From Sphingomonas sp. Y38-1Y (GTDB taxonomy: Bacteria > Pseudomonadota > Alphaproteobacteria > Sphingomonadales > Sphingomonadaceae): 64,000 nt of DNA. The number at the start of each line of letters is the position of its first letter. Position 1 is the first letter of the stretch. The stretch covers positions 2,046,001 through 2,110,000 of the forward strand of contig NZ_CP135916.1 of assembly GCF_032391395.1 (NCBI RefSeq), read 5' to 3'. The notes beneath the pieces were generated by a model, which had not been told where the DNA came from, did not search any database, and saw nothing but the letters and a program-made list of their open reading frames with translations. This document shows, piece by piece, positions 18,601 to 24,855 of the stretch. Position numbers and translations under genes: made by a program.

Positions 18601-18770
18601 GGCTGACCCGCATCGTCGAGCACGCGGCCGACGAGCGCGCCGGTGGTGAAGTCCTGCGCCGACGCCGGCGCGGCGAGTGTCATCGCGATCCCCGAGGTGC
18701 CGATCAGCGCCAGCGCGCGCAGGGCGAGTCCGGGGCGCAGACCGCGCCCGATCGAAAACTGCTTAGCCAT
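15657..18770 (-). CDS. TonB-dependent receptor with N-terminal carboxypeptidase-regulatory-like domain (Oar-like)
   Basis: A 1037-residue outer-membrane receptor. A signal peptide (about 1-38, ending ASA) is followed by an Ig-like carboxypeptidase-regulatory domain (about 45-120, GALVGRVLDDAGQPATGG). A TonB-box-like EDIVVTG is near residue 142, then a plug (about 150-265) and a large beta-barrel. This is the Oar-like class, distinct from siderophore receptors. It probably imports a bulky or peptide/polymer substrate, but the ligand is unknown. AGAGGGAA precedes the ATG. It is upstream of the TPR-sulfotransferase on the same strand, and the pair may act together. The protein does not end in the usual aromatic residue; its tail is Arg/Lys-rich. 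Confidence 0.92.
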   Translation of the reverse strand: MAKQFSIGRGLRPGLALRALALIGTSGIAMTLAAPASAQDFTTGALVGRVLDDAGQPATGGTVTVRSVAQGFTRTVPIAANGSFRVQALPGGEYIVTVTPTGGTAIENQRVSVSPGGNSTYTFRPAAADTAAAPPADTGEDIVVTGSVERGTDFGTNTGGLAIGNVSQLLNTTPIARNQTAIQLLAPGTTAGDSAFGNLASFSGATVAENQYYVNGLNITNFRNFVGSNNPPIEFYDTIDVKTFGLPAEYGRALGGFTTVTTKSGSNDFKAGAIVAYSPDALRDDAPNTYAALNERDYAEDLEANFYLSGPLIKDRLFFYALYNPNYEKQSDISLLSNQQVTRKSTSPFFGGKIDAIITDGHRLEGTYFRNKRSDEYTYYRFNPTTGQYGDFVGSAIDEEGGDNFVGTYTGQFTDWLTLSASYGENHDDRSSQPSPNVALVQNTFTGSTATVRGFQGNTERSSDTRKFYRADADVYVNLLGSHHFRFGYEREDLTSTEDTVRAGGYSYILTNEQRDAAGNLLTPAYIERTFYQNAGQWNGRNEAFYIQDNWTLFDDRLTLQLGVRNDKFSNDALDGNTYFRSGDQWGPRVGASFDVFGDNRTKVFGSWNRYFMPVATNTSIRLGGAELFYRQQFLYPTGVIPGQGIPAGLQFDDNGNITNLGPNRGGRPCPAISVDAGSLCSAINSDGVQGPIDTLVSSSLQPSYTDEWNIGVSHRIGDWSFRLTYLNRRLGRTLDDVAVDAAVLAYCDQNGISGCDDVFTGFHQYVLANPGSDITVRLDGDCEVDPRQCEVATLSAADLGYPNAVRNYDSIQFEFEKGFTNNWFLRGSYVYTRLRGNYEGAVKSDNGQADAGLTQDFDQPGLLEGANGVLANGREHVFKLFGSVGLTDNLRVGLNALLESPRKFSCIGYYYDLGNFAAAYQDASFYCAQPRFSDRPNFSDPTTGRPSYLVERGTAFESDWRKQIDVNVQFDIADLPGSFLSVDVFNVFNWKSETDYDEFGDLPDGSINEQYAQVLGYQAPRSVRLTFGVRLGEKRR

Positions 18771-19199
18771 TTGCGTTCCCTCTTTTTCTCGTCGCGAGGC
18801 GCAAGCCTCGGTTTTTGTTCGGGGAAAGGAGGCGATCCTTGCCGCGACGACGTCAAAGAGAGTGGTCGGGAGCGTGACTGTAAAGTTCGAAACTAATCGA
18901 TGTTTCCGAATCTTTGCAGAGTGTTGCTGGCCGGTGACACTTTTGGGTGATTGACAGGGCAGCCTTCGTCACGGGCCGACATGACCAATGGGCGCGCATC
19001 GGAAGCCCGCGCGCGCGACCATCAGTCGGCGACACAATCATTGACGGCGCGGAAGGTTCAACGCCTTGATTAAAGGTGCGAAAATGGGAGTAGGCGCGAG
19101 TTAACGGGCCTTGACCCCAACCAGCGGACGATCAGTAGGATCGGCAGCGACGGCTCAACCGCAGCGACTCTAAGCGGGGCATTTCAGCTAGCGCAATTA
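18771..19199. other. intergenic region between receptor gene and tRNA-Gly
   Basis: About 430 bp without a convincing gene. It must hold the promoter of the TonB receptor (minus strand), and there is a relatively AT-rich patch near 18880-18925, but I cannot assign -35/-10 boxes with confidence. A hairpin, CGAGGC-GCAA-GCCTCG at 18795-18810 followed by GTTTTTG on the plus strand, lies in the receptor leader. Confidence 0.6.
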
Positions 19200-19273
19200 T
19201 GGAGCGGGTGAAGGGAATCGAACCCTCGTCGTAAGCTTGGGAAGCTTCTGCTCTACCATTGAGCTACACCCGC
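19200..19273 (-). tRNA. tRNA-Gly (anticodon CCC)
   Basis: The minus strand folds as a cloverleaf. The acceptor stem GCGGGTG pairs with CACCCGC, the D-stem is GCTC/GAGC, the anticodon loop TTCCCAA has CCC at positions 34-36, and the T-arm is GAGGG-TTCGATT-CCCTT. Discriminator T and an encoded CCA follow. It closely resembles the E. coli glyU product in the loop and T-arm. The anticodon stem has one end mismatch (27-43). No integrase or attachment repeat flanks it. Confidence 0.95.
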
Positions 19274-19359
19274 GTGCCGTGCCTCGCTGCGCTTACGCGT
19301 GGGCCGGTAGGTTCGCGTCGTTTGCCCGTGCTTGGCGCGGGCGTCAATGGGCCTCGCGT

Positions 19360-21642
19360 TCAGCGGGGTTCGGCGGTGATGATCGGGGCGGCGGGATCGG
19401 CAGCTTCGGCTTGCGGGGCGCGGCGGGCGGCGTGGGCCTGGGCGACGGCGGCGGCGAGGGTACGCTGGTCAAAGGGCTTGTTGAGGAGCGCGAAGGGCTT
19501 CTGCTCCTGCGGCGCCAGTTCGGCGAAACCGCTGACGAGGAGGACGGGCAGGTTCGGATGGAGCGTGCGCGCTTCGGCGGCGAGTTGGACGCCGCTCATC
19601 CCCGGCATCATCTGGTCGGTGACGAGCAGGTCGAAATGGCGGCCGCGATCGAGCAGTCGCAGCGCCTCGGCCCCACTGGCAGCGGTGAGGACGAAGTGGC
19701 CGAGTTCCTCCAGCATCGCGGCGGTGTTGCGGAGGACGAGCTCGTCGTCGTCGACGACGAGCAGCGCCAGCGGCGGCAACTCCGGCAGGTCGCCAGTCAG
19801 CCGTACGCTCGGCGCCGCGCGGGGGGCGTCGGCGACGGGCAGCCAGAGCTCGATCGAGGTGCCCTTGCCGAGCGCACTGTCGATGCGGAGGGATCCGCCC
19901 GACTGTGCGGCGAGGCCCTGGACCATGCTGAGGCCAAGGCCGGTGCCCTTGCCGACGCCCTTGGTGGTGAAGAAGGGCTCGCTGGCGCGCGCGAGCGTCT
20001 GGGCATCCATGCCGATGCCCGTGTCAGTGATCGTCAGCCGCACGAAGCGGCCGCCCAGCGCGTCGGCGCCCAGATCTTCGGTCGCCGAGATCGTCAGCGT
20101 GCCCCCGGTCGGCATCGCATCGCGCGCGTTGACCGCCATGTTGAGGAGGGCGAGTTCGAGTTGGTGCGGGTCAGCCATTGCGAGTGGCAGACGGGGTGCG
20201 AAATGCGTCTCGATGCGCACCAAGGGGCCGAGCGTGCGTGCCAGCATCTCCGACAAGCCGCCGACCAGTTCCGGCACGTCGACGCTTTCGGGCTGGAGAT
20301 CCTGGCGCCGGGCAAAGGCGAGGAGGCGCTGAGTGAGCGAGGCGCCGCGGCGCGCGCCCTCCATCGCGTTGTCGACGAGCCGGCGGGCGCGCGATCCTTC
20401 GGCCACCTGACGCTCGAGCAGGTCGAGATTGCCGATGATTACGGAGAGGAGGTTGTTGAAATCGTGTGCAATGCCACCGGTCAGCTGACCGATCGCCTCG
20501 ATCTTCTGGGCCTGATGCAGCGCCGCTTCGGCGCGCTTGCGTTCAGTAACGTCGGTTAGGCCGCCGACGACCTGGACATGGCCGTCGGCGCCGTGCTCGA
20601 GCCGCCAGGAGGCGATGACTTCGCGCACCTCGCCGGAGCGGGTGACGATGCGGTACGGGCGGTCGAGCAGCACGCCGTCGCGGCGCAGCGCCTCGCAATC
20701 CGGACCGGTCGCGAGATCGGCGGAATCGCTGGTCAGGAACTCCGAAAAGGCGCGGCCGGCGACCTCCTCGCGCGCATAGCCCGTCATGCGAAGCCAGGCA
20801 TCGCTGACCTGTTCGATCCGGCCCTGCCGATCGAGCGCGTGTAGGGGCAGCGGCGTGCCGCGATAGAGCGCTCGGAAGCGTTCCTCGCTACGGCGAAGCG
20901 CAGCCGCCTCTCGCGCGGCAAGCTCGGCAAAGCGCCGGTCGAACATGGCCGCGACGAGCGCGAGGAACAGGATGAGCAGCGCCGCGGCCGAGACGATGAG
21001 CGCGAGGCTGGTGTGCGACAGCGCGGCGACAGGCTCGGCACCGGGGCTGCACAGCATGGTGAAGTGCGCCGCCATCATGCCCGAGAAATGCATGCCCGCG
21101 ATGGCGAGGCCCATCACCGCCGCGGCGGCGAGGCGCTGGCGGATGTCGTTGGTGCGCATCGACAGCCACAGCGCCGTCGTCGCGGCGCCGACCGCGACCG
21201 CCACCGACACCGCGACCCAGGCGGGATCGTAGCTCAGCATCGCCGGCATGCGCATCGCCGCCATGCCGAGATAGTGCATCGCCACGACTCCGAGCCCCAT
21301 GAACAGTCCGGCCGCTGCAAGCAGCGCACGCGACTTCGGCCGCGTGGTCAGCACCGCGAAGCTGATGCCGGTCACGACCACGGGAACGGCGAGCGAAGTG
21401 GCGGTGAGCCGCAGGTCGTAGCCGACCGTCATGCCCGGCATCGTGTAGGCGAGCATCGCGACGAAGTGCATCGCCCAGATGCCACCCGCCATCGCCAGCG
21501 CCGCGGTCGCGAGCCAGGCGAGCCGTGCGTGCCCGGTCGAGGCGCGGACACGGCCGGCAAGGTCGAGCGCGGTGTAGCTCGCCACCATGGCGATCAGCAC
21601 CGACATGACCACAAGTCCGAGATTGTGGGTTCCGGCCGTCAT
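19360..21642 (-). CDS. hybrid histidine kinase with MHYT sensor, PAS and receiver domains
   Basis: A 760-residue membrane kinase. The N-terminal MHYT domain (about 5-235, seven helices) carries the motif variants WAMHFVAM, VAMHYLGM and AGMHFSGM, proposed in this family to bind copper and sense diatomic gases. A PAS domain (about 262-375) leads to the H-box GGIAHDFNNLLSVI and an ATPase domain with DTGIGM and GTGLGLSMV. A C-terminal receiver (about 630-750) starts LLVVDDDELV, with phospho-acceptor in LLVTDQMMPG. No separate DNA-binding regulator lies beside it, so its output partner is elsewhere. The ABC-F gene starts 90 bp away on the other strand. Confidence 0.92.
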   Translation of the reverse strand: MTAGTHNLGLVVMSVLIAMVASYTALDLAGRVRASTGHARLAWLATAALAMAGGIWAMHFVAMLAYTMPGMTVGYDLRLTATSLAVPVVVTGISFAVLTTRPKSRALLAAAGLFMGLGVVAMHYLGMAAMRMPAMLSYDPAWVAVSVAVAVGAATTALWLSMRTNDIRQRLAAAAVMGLAIAGMHFSGMMAAHFTMLCSPGAEPVAALSHTSLALIVSAAALLILFLALVAAMFDRRFAELAAREAAALRRSEERFRALYRGTPLPLHALDRQGRIEQVSDAWLRMTGYAREEVAGRAFSEFLTSDSADLATGPDCEALRRDGVLLDRPYRIVTRSGEVREVIASWRLEHGADGHVQVVGGLTDVTERKRAEAALHQAQKIEAIGQLTGGIAHDFNNLLSVIIGNLDLLERQVAEGSRARRLVDNAMEGARRGASLTQRLLAFARRQDLQPESVDVPELVGGLSEMLARTLGPLVRIETHFAPRLPLAMADPHQLELALLNMAVNARDAMPTGGTLTISATEDLGADALGGRFVRLTITDTGIGMDAQTLARASEPFFTTKGVGKGTGLGLSMVQGLAAQSGGSLRIDSALGKGTSIELWLPVADAPRAAPSVRLTGDLPELPPLALLVVDDDELVLRNTAAMLEELGHFVLTAASGAEALRLLDRGRHFDLLVTDQMMPGMSGVQLAAEARTLHPNLPVLLVSGFAELAPQEQKPFALLNKPFDQRTLAAAVAQAHAARRAPQAEAADPAAPIITAEPR

Positions 21643-21731
21643 CGCGCGCTTCTCTGCACGATCGTTTTGCGGCTGGCCAGATCGGTCGCTGGACAGTGGT
21701 CGAAGCAGCGCCGTGCTGCTAGGCGGCGCGC

Positions 21732-23564
21732 ATGCTCAATCTGAACGACATCACCGTGCGCCTGGGCGGGCGAACCATCATCGACGGCGCCAGCGCGCGG
21801 TTGCCGCCCAAGGGGCGCATCGGGCTGATCGGGCGGAACGGTGCAGGCAAGACGACGCTGGTGCGCACCATCACCGGCGGGATCGAGGCGGATGCCGGCA
21901 GCATCGACATGCCGCGGGGCGCGCGCCTGGGCTATATCGCGCAGGAAGCGCCGGCGGGCGACGCGACGCCGTTCGAGACGGTGCTGGCCGCCGATGTCGA
22001 GCGCGCGGCGCTGATGATCGAGAGCGAAACGTGCGAGGATCCTGATCGGCTGGGCGACGTCTACGAGCGGCTGATCGCGATCGATGCCTATACCGCGCCG
22101 TCGCGGGCGGCGCAGATCCTGGTGGGGCTGGGCTTCGACGAGGAAGCGCAGCACCGGCCGCTCGACAGCTTTTCGGGCGGATGGAAGATGCGCGTGGCGC
22201 TGGCGAGCCTCCTGTTCTCGCAGCCCGACCTGTTGCTGCTCGACGAGCCATCGAACCACCTCGACCTGGAGGCGGTGCTGTGGCTTGAGGATTTCCTCAA
22301 AAGCTATCCCGCGACAATCCTGCTGGTCAGCCACGAGCGCGACTTCCTCAACAACGTCGTCGACCACATCCTGCATCTGGGCGGTGGCAAGCTGACGCTC
22401 TATCCGGGCGGCTACGACGCGTTCGAGAAGCAGCGGGCGGAGCGCCAGGCGCAGATCGCCTCCGCACGGGCCAAGCAGCAGGCGGAGCGCGAAAAGCTCC
22501 AGGACTATGTCGCCCGCAACTCTGCCCGCGCCTCGACGGCCAAGCAGGCGCAGGCGCGCGCGAAGATGCTGTCGAAGATGCAGCCGATCGCCGAGCTGAT
22601 CGACGACCCCAGCCTGTCGTTCGACTTTCCCGATCCCGATGCGCTGCGCCCGCCGCTCGTCACGCTCGACATGGCGGCGGTGGGGTATGGTGAGACGCCG
22701 ATCCTTCGCCGGCTCAACCTGCGGCTCGATCCCGATGATCGCATCGCACTGCTTGGCCGCAATGGTAACGGCAAGACGACGCTGGCGCGCCTGATCGCCG
22801 CGCAGCTCGCGCCGATGGAGGGCGGGATGAACGCCAGCGGACGGATGCGCGTCGGCTACTTCACCCAGTATCAGGTCGAGGAGCTCGATCGGGACGAGAC
22901 GCCGCTTCAGCACATGAGTTCGGCAATGAAGGGCGCGACGCCGGGCGCGGTGCGCGGGCAGCTCGGCCGGTTCGGGTTCGAGGGGGCGAAGGCGACGACC
23001 CAGGTCGGGCGACTGTCGGGCGGCGAGCGGGCGCGGCTGGCGCTCGCGCTCATCACCCGCGACGCGCCGCACATGCTGATCCTCGACGAACCGACCAACC
23101 ACCTCGACGTAGACGCGCGCGAGGCGCTGATCCAGGCACTCAACGCCTATAGCGGCGCGGTGCTGATCGTCAGCCACGACCGCCACATGATCGAGATGAC
23201 CGCCGACCGGCTGGTGCTGGTGGACAAGGGCACGGCGCGCGACTTCGACGGGTCGGTCGACGACTATATCGCGATGGTGCTGAGCAAGGAGCCCGCCGAG
23301 GCGAAGACGGCGCGGGCGTCGGGCAAGGGGCCGATCGATCGCGAGCGCGACAAGGCCTTGCGCAAGGCGGTCAAGACGACGGAGGCCGAACTCGCGCGGC
23401 TGTCGGAAAAGCGCGGCGAGGTGGACCGCGCGCTTGCCGATCCGGCGAAGGGCGGGGCGGCGGCCGGTGACCTGATGAAGAAGCGCGCGGCGATTGAGGC
23501 GGAGATCGAGGTCGCGGAGCTGGCGTGGATGGAGGCGAGCGCGGCGTTGGAGGCGGCGGGGTAG
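21732..23564 (+). CDS. ABC-F family ATPase (duplicated ATP-binding cassettes)
   Basis: A 610-residue soluble protein with two ABC cassettes and no membrane domain. Cassette 1 has Walker A GRNGAGKTT, signature SGGWKMRV and Walker B LLLLDEPSNHLD. Cassette 2 has GRNGNGKTT, LSGGERARLALAL and MLILDEPTNHLD. A charged interdomain linker (about 230-295) and a C-terminal coiled-coil region (about 525-605) are present. This is the YheS/Uup-like ABC-F layout; ABC-F proteins act on the ribosome in translation rather than transport. The exact subtype is not decided. The downstream gap holds palindromic repeats rather than a simple terminator. Confidence 0.93.
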   Translation: MLNLNDITVRLGGRTIIDGASARLPPKGRIGLIGRNGAGKTTLVRTITGGIEADAGSIDMPRGARLGYIAQEAPAGDATPFETVLAADVERAALMIESETCEDPDRLGDVYERLIAIDAYTAPSRAAQILVGLGFDEEAQHRPLDSFSGGWKMRVALASLLFSQPDLLLLDEPSNHLDLEAVLWLEDFLKSYPATILLVSHERDFLNNVVDHILHLGGGKLTLYPGGYDAFEKQRAERQAQIASARAKQQAEREKLQDYVARNSARASTAKQAQARAKMLSKMQPIAELIDDPSLSFDFPDPDALRPPLVTLDMAAVGYGETPILRRLNLRLDPDDRIALLGRNGNGKTTLARLIAAQLAPMEGGMNASGRMRVGYFTQYQVEELDRDETPLQHMSSAMKGATPGAVRGQLGRFGFEGAKATTQVGRLSGGERARLALALITRDAPHMLILDEPTNHLDVDAREALIQALNAYSGAVLIVSHDRHMIEMTADRLVLVDKGTARDFDGSVDDYIAMVLSKEPAEAKTARASGKGPIDRERDKALRKAVKTTEAELARLSEKRGEVDRALADPAKGGAAAGDLMKKRAAIEAEIEVAELAWMEASAALEAAG

Positions 23565-23570
23565 GGCAGT

Positions 23571-23772
23571 GCTCCCGCGGAGGCGGGAGCCCAGGTTTCT
23601 GCGCGCAACGCTCTCCCACATAGCGCCTCCCCGGCGAAGGCCGGGGCCCAGTTGGTAAGGCTTTCGTTGGCTAGCCGACGCTCATCATCGGCGTTCCGCA
23701 ACTGGGCCCCGGCCTTCGCCGGGGAGCAGATTGAGTACCGACGCCCCTGTGTTCCCGCCTTCGCGGGAGTAC
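23571..23772. repeat. nested REP-like palindromic module
   Basis: Two kinds of palindromic unit are nested. An inner perfect 28-bp inverted repeat has arms at 23627-23654 and 23699-23726, each containing CCCCGGCGAAGGCCGGGG, about 44 bp apart. An outer pair of CCCGC/GCGGG hairpins lies at 23571-23590 and 23749-23772. The unit type resembles other extragenic palindromes in this window (41259, 51503). It lies between convergent genes. Confidence 0.8.
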
Positions 23773-23780
23773 GCTTATCC

Positions 23781-24455
23781 TCAGAGCGTCGCCTCGATCG
23801 CTCTGGCGGCGACGTCGGGATCCTCCGCCTGGGTGATCGGCCGGCCGACCACCAGGATCGACGCGCCCGCGTCGAGCGCGGCGCGGGGCGTCACCACGCG
23901 CTTCTGGTCGCCGGACGATCCCTCCGCGGGGCGGACGCCGGGGACGACGAAGAAGCCGTGCGGCCATGCCTTCTTGGCCGCTGCCACCTCTGCGCCGGAG
24001 CAGACGATGCCGTCGACGCCCGCATCGTGCGCAAGCTCGGCGAGCCGGAGAACCTGCTCGTGCGGATCGCGGTCGATGCCGATCGCGCGCAGATCCTCGC
24101 CGTCCAGGCTGGTGAGCGTCGTCACCGCGACGACCTTGGTGCCCGTAGGCGCCGCCGCCTTTGCGTCCTCCAGCATCGCGCGGCCGCCGGAGGCGTGCAC
24201 AGTCAGGATCGCGGGTTCGAGCGGGCGCAGCGCCTGGATCGCCTTGGCGACGGTATTCGGGATGTCGTGGAACTTGAGGTCGAGGAAGATCGGCAGCCCG
24301 ATCTCCGCCATCTCCTTTACGCCCGACCGGCCGTTGGCCATGAAGAATTCGAGGCCGAGCTTCAGCCCGCCGACATGATGGCGCACGCGCTTGGCGATGG
24401 TGCGGGCACGCTCCAGATCGGGCGTGTCGAGCGCGACATAGATGGGCGAGCTCAT
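23781..24455 (-). CDS. pyrF: orotidine 5'-phosphate decarboxylase
   Basis: A 224-residue TIM-barrel enzyme that converts OMP to UMP, the last step of de novo UMP synthesis. The catalytic signature FLDLKFHDIPNT (Asp-Lys-Asp array) is at about residues 58-69, and the phosphate-binding end has FFVVPGVRP and SILVVGRPIT. Length and order match the bacterial enzyme. The ATG at 24455 overlaps the stop of the LapA-like gene (ATGA); an upstream open frame exists but encodes nothing related. Other pyr genes are not in the window. It is the last gene of a minus-strand run. Confidence 0.96.
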   Translation of the reverse strand: MSSPIYVALDTPDLERARTIAKRVRHHVGGLKLGLEFFMANGRSGVKEMAEIGLPIFLDLKFHDIPNTVAKAIQALRPLEPAILTVHASGGRAMLEDAKAAAPTGTKVVAVTTLTSLDGEDLRAIGIDRDPHEQVLRLAELAHDAGVDGIVCSGAEVAAAKKAWPHGFFVVPGVRPAEGSSGDQKRVVTPRAALDAGASILVVGRPITQAEDPDVAARAIEATL

Positions 24456-24823
24456 GCGCGCGTCTCCACGGGGCTGTCGCCGGGAATCAGCGGCGGCGCG
24501 GCGGCGGGTTCGATGACCGGGTCGGCGGGCGCCTGCGCCAGCGTGACGCCGCCGGCAGGCGCTGCGGGCTGCGCGGCACGCAGGTCGGCAAGGGTGCGCT
24601 CGCTGCTGGCGAGGCGCGACTTCAGCCGCCAGCGCGTCCCGACATGCACGAGCCAGGCGGGCACGAAGCCCAGCAGGAACATCACGCCCATCAGGAGCGG
24701 CAGGTTGATGTCGGCGACCAGCCCGCCCCACAGGCGGACGGGCACGGGCGCCCAGTTGTTGAACGAAAAGGCGACGACGATACCGGCGACGAGCACCCAA
24801 ATCAGCGTGCGCAGGAACTGCAT
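24452..24823 (-). CDS. LapA-like (DUF1049) membrane protein
   Basis: A 123-residue protein with two N-terminal membrane helices (about 3-22 and 42-62) and FSFNNWAPVPVRLWGG between them, the pattern of the LapA/YciS (DUF1049) family. In E. coli, LapA works with LapB in lipopolysaccharide assembly control. The C-terminal half is a short helical stretch and then Pro/Ala-rich, probably disordered. It overlaps pyrF by 4 bp, an arrangement where LapA-like and pyrF genes are neighbours in many proteobacteria. No lapB lies here. Confidence 0.85.
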   Translation of the reverse strand: MQFLRTLIWVLVAGIVVAFSFNNWAPVPVRLWGGLVADINLPLLMGVMFLLGFVPAWLVHVGTRWRLKSRLASSERTLADLRAAQPAAPAGGVTLAQAPADPVIEPAAAPPLIPGDSPVETRA

Positions 24824-24855
24824 TGCGACCCCTTTGGGTTGTTACGTGGGCGATG

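Noticed and set aside
18853..19041. A 62-codon minus-strand frame between the TonB receptor and tRNA
   Set aside because: No ribosome site, no recognisable sequence, and it lies where the receptor promoter should be.
19200..19360. Possible integration site at the tRNA-Gly gene
   Set aside because: I looked for an integrase, a tRNA 3'-end duplicate or a composition change and found none in the window.
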